A stretch of DNA of 64,000 nucleotides, from assembly GCA_000499405.2 (NCBI GenBank), contig HG738137.1, positions 4,650,001-4,714,000 of the forward strand, in the 5' to 3' direction. The stretch's first letter is position 1. Each line of letters opens with the position of its first letter. This stretch comes from Onchocerca volvulus (Eukaryota > Nematoda > Chromadorea > Rhabditida > Onchocercidae). Below, one piece after another: positions 29,801 to 41,800 of this stretch. A program made the translations under genes and the position numbers. The notes under the pieces are model-generated. The model did no database searches, was not told where the DNA came from, and was given only the letters and a program-made list of their open reading frames with translations.

Positions 29801-32800
29801 CTTCACTTTCTGCACAGGTGGCTGGTAGTAGTGATTATGGGTGGCAAACATCGAAGTTGCAAATTGATGTACGAGATGATGGGTTGTGTAATTATGCTCC
29901 GCTCTGTAAGTTTTTTTTTTTTTTTTTTTGCCTACCTGGCTGGAATAACTGTAGAATTTGGTAAGATTAATTTATAGATCCAATTCATCAGTTTTCTGGT
30001 TTCTTAAGAAAAACTTGTCGGAATGCTATGTTTTTTTTTTTTTTTTTTTTTTTTTTAGCCAGACTGTCAACTTCCAGTTCTGAATATGATTTAAAACTTG
30101 TTTCCAGTTATATCTGACTTGAACCGAACAAAATTCTCCTTAAAAATACTATGCTGAAGTTACTTTAAAACAGTTTCTTGATTTCTAGGTACAATAAGTT
30201 CTGAGCAAACACCAAATGTTAGTGGACAATTATTGTCACTGATTGCGATTGCTGCACCGCGTCGTACTCGATCCGCTAATTGGAGTTATCATTTTAATGA
30301 AGATAGCGGAGAATGGTTCGATATTACTCTTAGTCTTCCATACCACATAGTTTTACACGAAGTTCAGATCCGACCACACATTCCTGCCTTAAGCAGTAAG
30401 TTTATTCTTATTTTCGAATTTTATAAAAATCTCGGTTTAAATGTTTTTAAAATTTTTATCGCCTTTGAGTTTTTCAGATTTTTTTGTAATTTTTTGATTC
30501 AGAAGTTCCTACCTATGTTTCCTAATATTCTGAATGGTTTTTTCAGCAGCTCCAGCAGCTGTTCAAGTTGAACTATGTTCGGAAACATCCCTTACTCAGT
30601 GGTGCAGTCTTGGCTCTCCACTTAGCACTATTGGATACAGCAAAATTCGCATCTCAACAGATTCATATAAACTACCTGTCATTGCTGTAAGCGTAGAAAG
30701 ATTTTCAACTATTTCAATTCTCTAATTTATTTTTTAGGAGACCAGATTCTATTTTTTTCAAATTTTTTAAAATGTTTTCAGGTACGCCTATATTTCAAAA
30801 AGCCACCAGACTCGACAAACTTATCTCTGTCACAAATATTGTTGTTGGGAATGAACTTCACTACCTCTTTGTCATATACCTGTCCAAAAAATACAGATTT
30901 GTAAGCATTATTCTTGAAATAGGGCGATTAGTAACAACATTCTTGCAAAATAAATTAAGCATAGATTGTTTATTCTTTATTGTTACTTTTCTAATTTAAA
31001 ATTTGCTTTTTGATCAAATTTATTGATTTATTGTTTATTTAATGTTTCTTAGCATGTAAATTCGCTTAATTTAAATCACTACAAAATATAACTGCACAGA
31101 CTATGCCCCAGTAACTGGATATCAAATTTAGAGGGAAATCCGAAATTCCGCAAGATCATTTTTTTTTTTTTTTCGACATTAAGCTGTTCGTGTTAGTAAT
31201 CGAAATTTTCGTACCTTCATCGATCAATATTGAGTTTTTGGTTTGCTTGAAGTTTGTGAAAGTTTTTTTGTCGTACTATTCAAGGTTGTTGTATCTTTAT
31301 AACAAAGAGTGGAATATCATTAAATATTTGCTAATTGACTGAAGGGAAAAACGGAAAACTGTTTAATATTTCTTCATTTGATTACTTCGCAATTAAAAAT
31401 TAGGATTTTAGTGTGCAGTGGCTCTCTATTATGGTACAGCTATGTCATCTTGAGAAATACTGCGTTTGGCAATATGCTCCGGAACTTCCACGTGCCGTTA
31501 TAGCTCTCTTTTTGGGTCGACCGCTATCCAGTCTTGTTTACCATCGTATTTCGCAACTTTTTTATCAGATCGATCATGAACGGGCAAAACCGTATTCCAT
31601 CGTTGAATTGATTTTTCAGTATATAGGTTTCTATTTTTCTGTTCATATTTTTTAATCCTTGAAATCCTTAAAACACTTCGAATTAAATTTGTATATACGC
31701 AGAAATTAAATCCTTTTGCTTTTACTGTACATTTAAATATAATTCGAACATTTTTGATTGCAGAGCAAGGCAATACTGTTACAAGCGAATCCTTAGAATG
31801 GCTTCCGAATTTGCTTTTTACTTTATGTGCATATAATTCATCATTGTTTGGAATTAGCCCTGACAAGATACAAAACGAACATCAAATCTGTGTGACAAAG
31901 CAACGACAACTGTTGCTTGGTGTTACTTCTGTAATCACTTCACAAAATTATAAGAAACCACTTCGGGTTTGTTCCGCTTTTCAAATTTTGATATTTAACC
32001 AATTTACTTTGGACATATCCTTTTTTTTATTATATTAATCATTCAAGAAATAATGAATTTTATAATCAAATTCCTATACGTGAATAACATGAACCTAAGG
32101 TAATAACAGCAGAATAACAGTTGATGCAGGTAAAAGTATAAATAGCTACACTGTATTCAAAACATAGAAAACAGTCTGATTTCGTTAGAACATAAATATT
32201 TTTTCTGCACCATGATGAAAAATATAATAGGAATTAAGCATAGATTCAGATCCTCACAATGAGTGTGGTAGTAGAAATTGAATTGATAAGTTCTGGAGAA
32301 GACAAATTGACTAAACGAATATAATTCATAGATTTGCACGAACATTTTCGTTTGGCTTTACTTTTAAAATTCCTTTTTTGCTTCAAATTATCGCTACTTA
32401 TCCGTTACTTATTCATTTTTCCTGTTAAAATTGGGACACATCCACAGTGAGTCTCCTGGCTTTGACTGCTTGCTAACGTCCTGTTTTATTCATCGAATTC
32501 CTTTAAAAATCTCTTTCTATTCGTCAAAAGATGCTTATTATATCGAAGTTATACTACAATGCAAAACTTAACTTCTGGATTTTTGCTGCATTATCGTTTT
32601 TGTAAATTAAAAACACAGTAACAATAAATTGCTGAATGTTCGGATAACATAGCGGTAATGCAATATAGTAGCAGAGTATTGCAGTGGGCAAGGTATATAG
32701 AAATGACAAATGCGATTAATTAATGATAGGAGTAAATGAACCATTTGTGGATGATGACTGCATGATGCTGAAATAAGGATTTAACTCATGCAGTTTTTTC

Positions 32801-35800
32801 ACTCAATGTAGTTATGCTTGTGATCCAGTTTGAAACATTTTGTGAGTTTAGTGAATAGTGTTGAGAGAAATTGTTTTTTTTTTTTTATTTTTATTTTGAA
32901 TAACTTTCATTTCTGGCTATGCATTCAGTAAAAAAAAAGAAAAAGAAAAAAAAAACTTCATTAGAGATGTAATCCAGATCAAGAAGATTTCTTTTTGACG
33001 ATATAATCAACAAATTTTGGAATAAATAATTCCACTTCAATTATTTGTTGGGAATAATTCCACTTCCACCGAATAATTCCATTTTAGAAGCCGGAAACTA
33101 TACATTAAGATGTATTGTAAAAAATATTCCAGGATGTAGCTGCTGTTTTGATTTGGACGGCCTCTTGTATTATATGGCATAATATCAATGTGGAAGAGCG
33201 ACGTTTCGAAACATTAGCATTATGCATGGATCTAACACCGCAGCTACTTCCGTTCGTTTTTTTTTTTTCAACTTTAGATTTATGGATTTATCTTTAATTT
33301 CAAAAGTTTATTCGATTAGCAGAATTCAGAAGTGGCTATACCATATATTTAGTATCATCCCTTCTAAAAATAATAGAATTTGATCATTTCATATTTTTAT
33401 GTAGATTCGTTTCGGAAAATTTAGCGGAGAAATTGCTAATTGATGAATCAAATCCTTATAACTGAGGTCATTCTGGCTATAGATGCGGAGATCTTTAAAT
33501 CCTGAGATTTATGAAATGTTTTTTTAAGACTTCTATGTGAAATGGCAGTGGATGTCAGTGATCAATGCAATGATACATTAGCGAAATCAGCATCGTGGCT
33601 GTTGTGCTCATTGATGCGTGGTGCACCACATCTTCTGTGTAATGCATTAAAAGAGATCGGATTATTAGATATAAACGATAAGCGTTGGTTTTTTTTTTTT
33701 TTTTGTTTCCATACAGTTATTATTTGATTCAAAGTACACTATTATACGTAGAAATTGCAGTGCAATGTCCTCAATCAAGAATTTTATTAAACAGTTAAAA
33801 TATATCGGTTTTGAATCATCGAATAAGTGAAATATGTGCCAGATAACAATTTAAGTACTTTTAAGTATCAACTAACAGAACTAGTGTCGCTTTGAATTAA
33901 AGGATGAAAATGGTTAACTGAAGTTCAGATCTTTGCATAGAGCATATATTTGATGAATGCGACTTCATATAGGAAAGTCTGTCACTATTATCAATTTCTC
34001 TGTCATTTAAAACATGAAACCAAAACTTATAAGCAATTAAATTATAGCGAAAAGGGAAGGTATCACCCAGAATGCATTTACTGTTGTGCAACGAATGTGC
34101 CAATCGAGAACGAGCGTATTACAGCTTCATTCTTTTGGTTTATTGCAACACTGGGTTGAATTGGTTATCGCTTATTGCGAAGGTTCATTCTTTCTTCGAA
34201 GATTGATTTATTTAGTTTTTGTTAGAATAGTTAATAATTAGCTTTTTATTATTGGATGCATTATATATCGTTAAGTTAGGAAGATTTTTCAGGAAATCTA
34301 AATTATTAATGAGCTATTTCAGGACAATTATTCTTAATAACTTAATTAAGAAATTGAAATTTTAGAAACGAACATGGAGCATATGTCATTGTTAGTTAGC
34401 ATAATTCGGTGTTTAACATCTCTATGTTGCATCGAGGATGTTGTTAAATTCTTGGATTTTATGGGTGGTTCGCGTTTTTTTAACTCTCTTATAAAATGTG
34501 TCGTTCGATGTGCTGCTTCACCTGGTGATATAACTCGTTCATCTGGTAAACAAAGCATCAAATTAGAAGATGTTACAGTCAGTTTGCTTTCACAGTACGT
34601 TATTTCCACGAATTTGGAAAAAATCGAGTTAAAACGAAATTATGAGAATTATCAGCATAAGAGACCTGAAGATGGAGGAAATAAATGCCAAGATTATTGT
34701 GAATATGAATGCAATGAATTAGAAATATCAAATCTTAATCATGTATCTTGAAAGTTCTCAAACTCTTCGAAACTATTTCGTTTTCATGATTTAAAAAAAA
34801 GCACGTTTCAGATGTGTTACTGTAGGTGGTTCACATCGTCAACGCATAGCCCACGTTCTTTGTTCCTTGTTAAAAAGTGATGGCAGCTTCAATGGTGCTA
34901 TTCAACAAATGGTACTGAAGTGTATTTTCGATGACGAAATGATTCCTGTGAAAGCAGTCGATGAAGACACTTCAATTTGTTTCCTGTCGTTTGACATTCC
35001 AAGTTTCTTTTACAATTTTTTCCATTTTTCCATTTATAAAGGACCAAATGATAAAAGAAATGCCTTTTTTTTTTTCTTTAAATATTGCGGAGAATTCATT
35101 GTTGTTACAGATCGTATTTTACATCCATTTTTTGGCTGTACACGAAGAGAACGTTTCTTAAAAGTATCCTTATATACTTCCATAGATGAGATTTCTGCGT
35201 TATGTGAGCATAAAAATACGAATGACTTTCGACAATTGGCAAAAATTGCTGTAAGTACTACGTTTTTTCGAAATTCATTTGTTTAACAGTCGGCAGGACC
35301 AAATTCTTGCGGTAACATTAATACAGAAATAAGTTAATACTATTACATTTTTATATGCAGATTTCTTGAATAAGAAAAATAATCAACAAATGAATTTTTC
35401 TCCTTCAATATTAATTTATTTACTTCAAAAAATCTTTTTTTCATAGAATACAATAAAGATTCATGCTGGAATTACTGCTAATTACTTGCTAATTTAGTGT
35501 TTAGAGCTTTTCTTATTATTTCTAAAAATGTTGTTTCTTAGAGAATTCAAGTTAAAAGTGAATTATCAAATGAATTCGTAATTTTTCAGACATCTGCGGA
35601 TGAGTCTCATCGTTTCTCATCTGTTGTTAACAATCGAGGTATGATTTTTTAAGAATTTGATAGATGATTTGGAGTCCATTGTTTATGGATGAATGGAAGA
35701 TTTTTCATTCAGATTTAACGACAGATTTTCCGCCATTCACTTCCTCCCGTTTAATGGTTCGAAGTTGTGATGGTTCAACAGAAATGATGGGTGATTGGAA

Positions 35801-38800
35801 AATTGGACAGTTGCTCGGAGATTTGTTTATTTCGGGACGTCTAACTTCGTCAGCCTGGTAAGTTCTTACTTTACTATGATTTTTAGTTTTTTATTTCAAA
35901 TCTGTGGTAAGAAAAGGGTACTTATTTTGTTGAAATATTTTTAATGTGGTATAATATATATGTATTTTCTTTAATTGATTGTTTTAAAATTAAATTTCAA
36001 AAGTATGGAAATAAAAGTAATAGTAATAATAATTCTGCGTAATGAAGTATGTAGCAAATGTTCAGATATACTAAATGATGAATTATGTAAATGTTGATAT
36101 TAATTTAATGTACTTTGCGACACACAAGAAAATTTAAACAGTAGCAGTTAGTTTAGAGAGAAATATGTTTGTTGATTTATTCCCCTTTTTTTGGCGTTTT
36201 GCAATATTTTTGGTTGTTTTTTTAATTTATCTATTCAACAGGAAGCAAAAAATGACCGGTGGGGATATCGCAAAAGTAGCAGTTGAAGATAGTGCTGATG
36301 GCTATTACACTGTCGCTCTTTCATTTGTTCAGCGTTCAGGTTTATCTCAGCAATTTTTTGATTAGAGTAATTAATTTAATTAATTTAACCTGTCGATATC
36401 CTAATTAGTGGATGAATTAAAAATGAACGAAATATGAATAATATTATTAGCTACTTAGTAGTTGTCATGTTTTCATTTTTCGAGTGGCTTTCTTGTTCCA
36501 AATATAGTTTTATAATTTATTTATCATAATTTATTGAGTATCTAGTTAATATTTGCCTTACATTTCTGAATCAATTTTTACTTCTTTTGGAATTGAAAGG
36601 ATCATTCGACTCATGTACCACACTTATATGTTTTTTGGAGTTTGCACTCAGATACATTCCATATCTCTACTAATGGCCCTGATTTGTGGTTTTGTTATAT
36701 ATAGCTTGTCAGAGATCATAATTACTTATTCATTAAGTATTTAAAATTGATTGTTTCAATGAAAGATGAACATAGCGATTGTTCCAGGTTTGACAGATGT
36801 TAGTAATATGTCATGTCAAAAATCGGATATAACGCTGACGGAGCAGACATCAACGCTTCAATACTTCGCACGCGCAAGTGGTCTAGCACTTTTAGCGCTT
36901 CATTTGCAAGTACATCATCCAATATTTAATACTCCTACCGCTATTCCTTCATTCAGGTTTTGCATCCTTTTTTTTCGCGCATTTTATGAGTTAAAAATAA
37001 GAGGCGTCCAAAGATCTAATAGGATATGCATATTTCATTATCTTCGCATTTGCTTACAATTGAAGTGTATAGCTTATGTAGTGCATTACGTTTCAAGTTC
37101 CGGAGTAAAATGCTGTAGCTGTTTTTCAGATTTCCATATACTACCGTACATATGAAAGTAGTATTTAAGATAATGAATAATTAATGTTCTGAAATTTATG
37201 TTTTTAATTCACTTTTGTTATTCCTGGATAATGTCATCAATTCTCTTTCTGAAAAAGATAAAGAAGTAAAGTGAGAACTGAGAATTCGAATTGAAGAAAT
37301 CTTTTAACGTTTTCCTAATTGTCTTTTTTTCTGGTATATGTTCGTTTTACATTGTTCGTAGTTGAGTACTGTTTGTTAACATGATCAAGATGTCGTTATA
37401 GATATAATGTAATTATGGATTTGCATTAATTGTCATTTAAAAAAATGTGAAAATCTCATTTAATGATATTTAACTTGTAATTATTTTAGAGACTCAAAAG
37501 GAAAATCATCTGAGCAACGATGGTTGGTAGATTCATCAGAAACTGTTGCTATAAACGAGATGTTGCCATCGAGTTATGCCTGTCCAACATCAATTTTTTC
37601 CTCGCCGGATTTATCAACCGGAGAACCAGTGTACAGTACTTTGTATGTACCTGTTTTTGGTGGTGAATCTGATCTAGGTCCTGGCTACGAAGACTTCGAA
37701 TATATCGATTCAGCTGCTTCAGGAGAAGTGAAAGGATGGGCATATTATCCCTTATTTTCGCAAGCAGATAATTCAGGAAGTCTTACAACGGTTATCTCAT
37801 TTCCAACATTTTAAGTTCTCATTTTATAATTCTTTGACTATTGCTCGGTGAAGTGCTTGTAAAAATGAGACTGTTGGATAAGCATTTGACAGAAATGAAA
37901 ACAATTTTTGTCAGTTTTTTTTTTTTCAGCCTAAAAAATTGCAAAAGATTGATTCACAGCCATCGAATCGAGTGCTATCAATAAGATTATCGCCACATGT
38001 GATCGTCGCTTTCAGCATATTCTTGAGACTGGAAGGTTATGCTGAACTACTGGTAACATATGATCGAAAACGTGCTAAAGGTCTTTTGCGGCTTGCAATG
38101 GGCGTCGTGACTGCTGAAAGTGATAACCATTATTGTCCTCTTCTTTATTTACTAGATTTTTTTTCATATTATACATAATATTGAGGTATTGCAATTGGTA
38201 TTGGCCCCATCATTTACGATTCCTCATTTTAAGGATAGCCGTTTGGAAGAATAGATTCATTTTAAAGCACTTTTGTCATTACTAAACAGTTCCTTCAAGT
38301 ACAGAAAATTCTGAAATTCTGTACTATTATTAATAATAAGTTCTTGTTCATAAGTATAGAAATTCATAAGTATTTTAGAGTAAATAAAAGAGAAGTGAAA
38401 TTTGGAATGGCGTTTGTTTCGAAACCACATTTTCATGTAATTTGTTTTTTATTGAACATTGATTTTATAAGTTACAGCATCGGTGAACAAATCGCAAGTG
38501 TTGAAGTCAGGTATATTTCATAGAACTACCCATTCACAGTCTCAATCAAAGCAGAAGTCAGACTTCGAAAATCTGGGTTTACTGCCTTTCATCGTTTTGG
38601 AAGAATTATTTAATAAATGTTTGCCCTGTACTGTTGCTGGAAGGTAAGTTATGTTGTAGCTTATTACCCTTATTCTTATTATTGCGCTATATCATGGTAA
38701 AGTCAAATAAAAAAGAGAAAACAATGGAAAAAGATACAAAATAAAATAGTTAGAATTTCTGACCATTCCAGTTTTTTTTGTTTCAGACTACTTTTTATCC

Positions 38801-41800
38801 TAATTTTCCGGGGATTTAAATTCAATTTAAGATATAGTAATAACTCAATAATTCATCTTTTTTCATTTCCCTTCCCTTTTTTCTCTTTTGCTGTGCCTTT
38901 TTTATCGCTTGTCAGCCAAGATTGGACAAACAAATTACTCATTAATTTTTTCTTAGCTTGATCATATCTTCTTCTTATCTTTTTCATTTTTTTTTTTTTT
39001 TTTTCTTATAGGATATTCAGAAACCAAATAAGAAAGTTGTGTGTGGAAGGAGAAATAACGATATGAGATTCTCGTTTCGGAAGATTTGGTGAAAGTATAA
39101 ATAATATAAATGATTTAGAAGTTTTGAGTACGAAAACTTACAGATCATATATATCATTTATGCTTTTACCAGATCTTTCGAATCAGGAATTCAGGATCTC
39201 ACTTCTCGGATTCTATCGTAGGCTAAAAGTCGATAAAGTATTTCCTTACAAATTCACAGAGAGGAAGGGACTAGAAAACATGAAAAGGAATGAAAATGTG
39301 GAAAGAGATTGGAAAATAAGAAACAAAAGAGGACTGTTATCACCCATGGTACATGGCCTTTCCTATCAATTGAGAAATAGAGTTGTTGGTGCAATAAATA
39401 GAATTGTTGATACATAGAATTGTAAGCAATATTATCATTGTTATTGTTTAATGCTGTAATTGATTTTTATATTTAAGATGATTTTTATGTTCATTGCCCC
39501 ATCAAAGATGTAATTATAAACAAAAACATAATGTATAAATTTCAATTTTAAAAAGTTGATATATTAGTGTTCGCTACAGATCCTTACGGGAAGCTGCAGT
39601 GACTAATGGTGTTTTGGATATTTTATTGGATTGTTTGGCTCATTATACCCATCAAAAACATAAGGAAAGATCCATTCGACCGTCATCTTTACCACCAACT
39701 CCGGAGACGGTAAACACTACAAAATGTAGAAAGTATTATTCTATTCAGTATTTTCTTTATGCACAGCTCTATATAGGCTGTTTTGGTCGAACGCTTGTTA
39801 CGGGATTTAATGGAACCAGAGCAATCATCGGGTGAAGGAACCAATTTTGGTTTGGCTACAGAAGAACGTGCAAATAGTTCTGGAAATACTGGACCACTAG
39901 TAAGCTCTAATTTGAATGTTACGCAGCAACATAGCTTTTGGGCCAAAGGTACTGGTTTTGGCAGTGGAACTACGCAACAACAATGGAATGTTGACTTGCA
40001 TGTTTTGAAGCGAAAACAAGACGAGCAGAATGTAACTCACTTGTTAAGAGTATGTTTTATTTCGTTACTGAAGAAATGGTAACAATGCTCATTCTATGCG
40101 TTTTTTAATGAATTTCTATCCTCGGCTTTTTTTTTTTTTTTTTTCAAGTGTAGAAAACTATGTGAAACAGCTATTGGGTGATTTGGGTGATGTGATTAAA
40201 TAGTTTTGCTGCATCAATTCTTTCACTCTGTTCAAACATAGATTTGCTGAGCAATTATATGATCAGAGGAGACTTGTTCTCATTTTAGTTTTCTAATGAC
40301 ATTGTGTTTTCAAAAAGACTGGAAGAATTTTGAAGTCTAGAAATTTCGCAATTCTAATTTTGTCACTGCAAATTTCAGGTACTTTCAAGTTTTATATGTC
40401 CTAAAATTAATGAGCGTTTGGAGGCGGAAAAAATTCGATCAACTAATACCAGTGGAGGTAATACAGTTGCTCCACTGGCATCTTTGGATTCAGAAGATAC
40501 TGAAGCGCATAGCAGAAGTCAAAGTAAATCACCAATGTCATATCTTGTATCAGGTAATATTTTAATTGTATTATAATTTGGCTCTTGTTTCAAGAATTCC
40601 ATTTGTTTTCCAGCTTCTGCTATCGCTCACTGCTTCCTATTAGATTCAAATAAAACTCTGTTTTGCAGATTCATCAATGCCAGGACCTTCATCGGGACAT
40701 CAATCATTTTCTTCAGCTATTTCATCAACTGCTGTGAAATGGTCCTTGAGTTCAGCTGTAATTAAGATGTTATCTCGCTCTTGTTTATTGCCAGTTCTTT
40801 GGGCATATCTTAGGAATGATTCCGGTTTGTCTTGTTTCATATGATATGATCCAATTTGCTGTATTAGATAATCTAGTAATCCTGATGATCTTGGTGATAT
40901 TCTTCTTAGTTCAGTTTTCAGTTAATGTTTTATTTCTCTGATCTCATTTTTGAAGGATTTTAATATTATACTTTTTCGGCTTGTTGCAGTCTTGGACATA
41001 TCGCAACATGTGGAATTGTATGAAGCAGTTGTGCACATGATAGCTGCATTGGCGTTGAGTCCAGAACCAACCAGTGCAAAAAGAGAAGAGGATGAGATTA
41101 CTGCACTGCTTTCGGAACCGGAATCAGGATACTCAATACATGCAATGCTAAAGAAGCTATTCGATTGCGTTTCTGCGTATCTTACTAGGCTTGCCGTTGA
41201 ATCAAATGAAGCCAGGTTGCAAAAGTAAGAATTTTATTAACAAAGGTCATAATAGGAACAAATTTAATCAGGATAATTTTTCTTAAAATTATTATTAAAT
41301 TTGTCACGGATAAGAAGATACCCGACTGTGAGAATGATCGCTTTTTGTTACAGTTCCTTTTATTCTGTTAGATTTTCTTATCGATAAATTCTTCATTTAT
41401 TCTTGAATTTTAAGGATTTTAGACAAGTTCCCGAAATTAACTCTGCATATTTAAGTCTTGCAAACATACCTTTGTAATATCATTGTACTTGTAACTAGTA
41501 GGAAATATTTGCTATTAATAATAATAAAGATGTTAATGGAGTAATACTCTTAATTTAAGATTCACGAAGAAATGAATTTCTAACCAACTTCTCTAATTTT
41601 CAACTTCTCTAGTCCTGTCGTCTTAAGTGCTGTAAAATCCACAAGCGACACAAGAGTTGTTGAAGATCTACATTTTCTTAAAATGTCTGATTGGCTGTGA
41701 ATTAAACTTAATAATACAAATGCAATAATAATAATTCATTTCTCCATGAATCTTAAACAATATTAGAGTAAGAAATTCTCGATCGCCAATTCCTGACTCT

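Noticed and set aside
33950..34159. Open frame in the BIRC6 intron 33684-34365
   Set aside because: No matching splice sites or BIRC6-like sequence; exons 78 and 79 join in phase without it.
39124..39417. 98-codon + strand open frame inside the BIRC6 intron 38644-39579
   Set aside because: It begins at a TTG, not ATG, the phases of the flanking BIRC6 exons already match, and the protein (Arg/Lys-rich, no known domain) has no counterpart in BIRC6.
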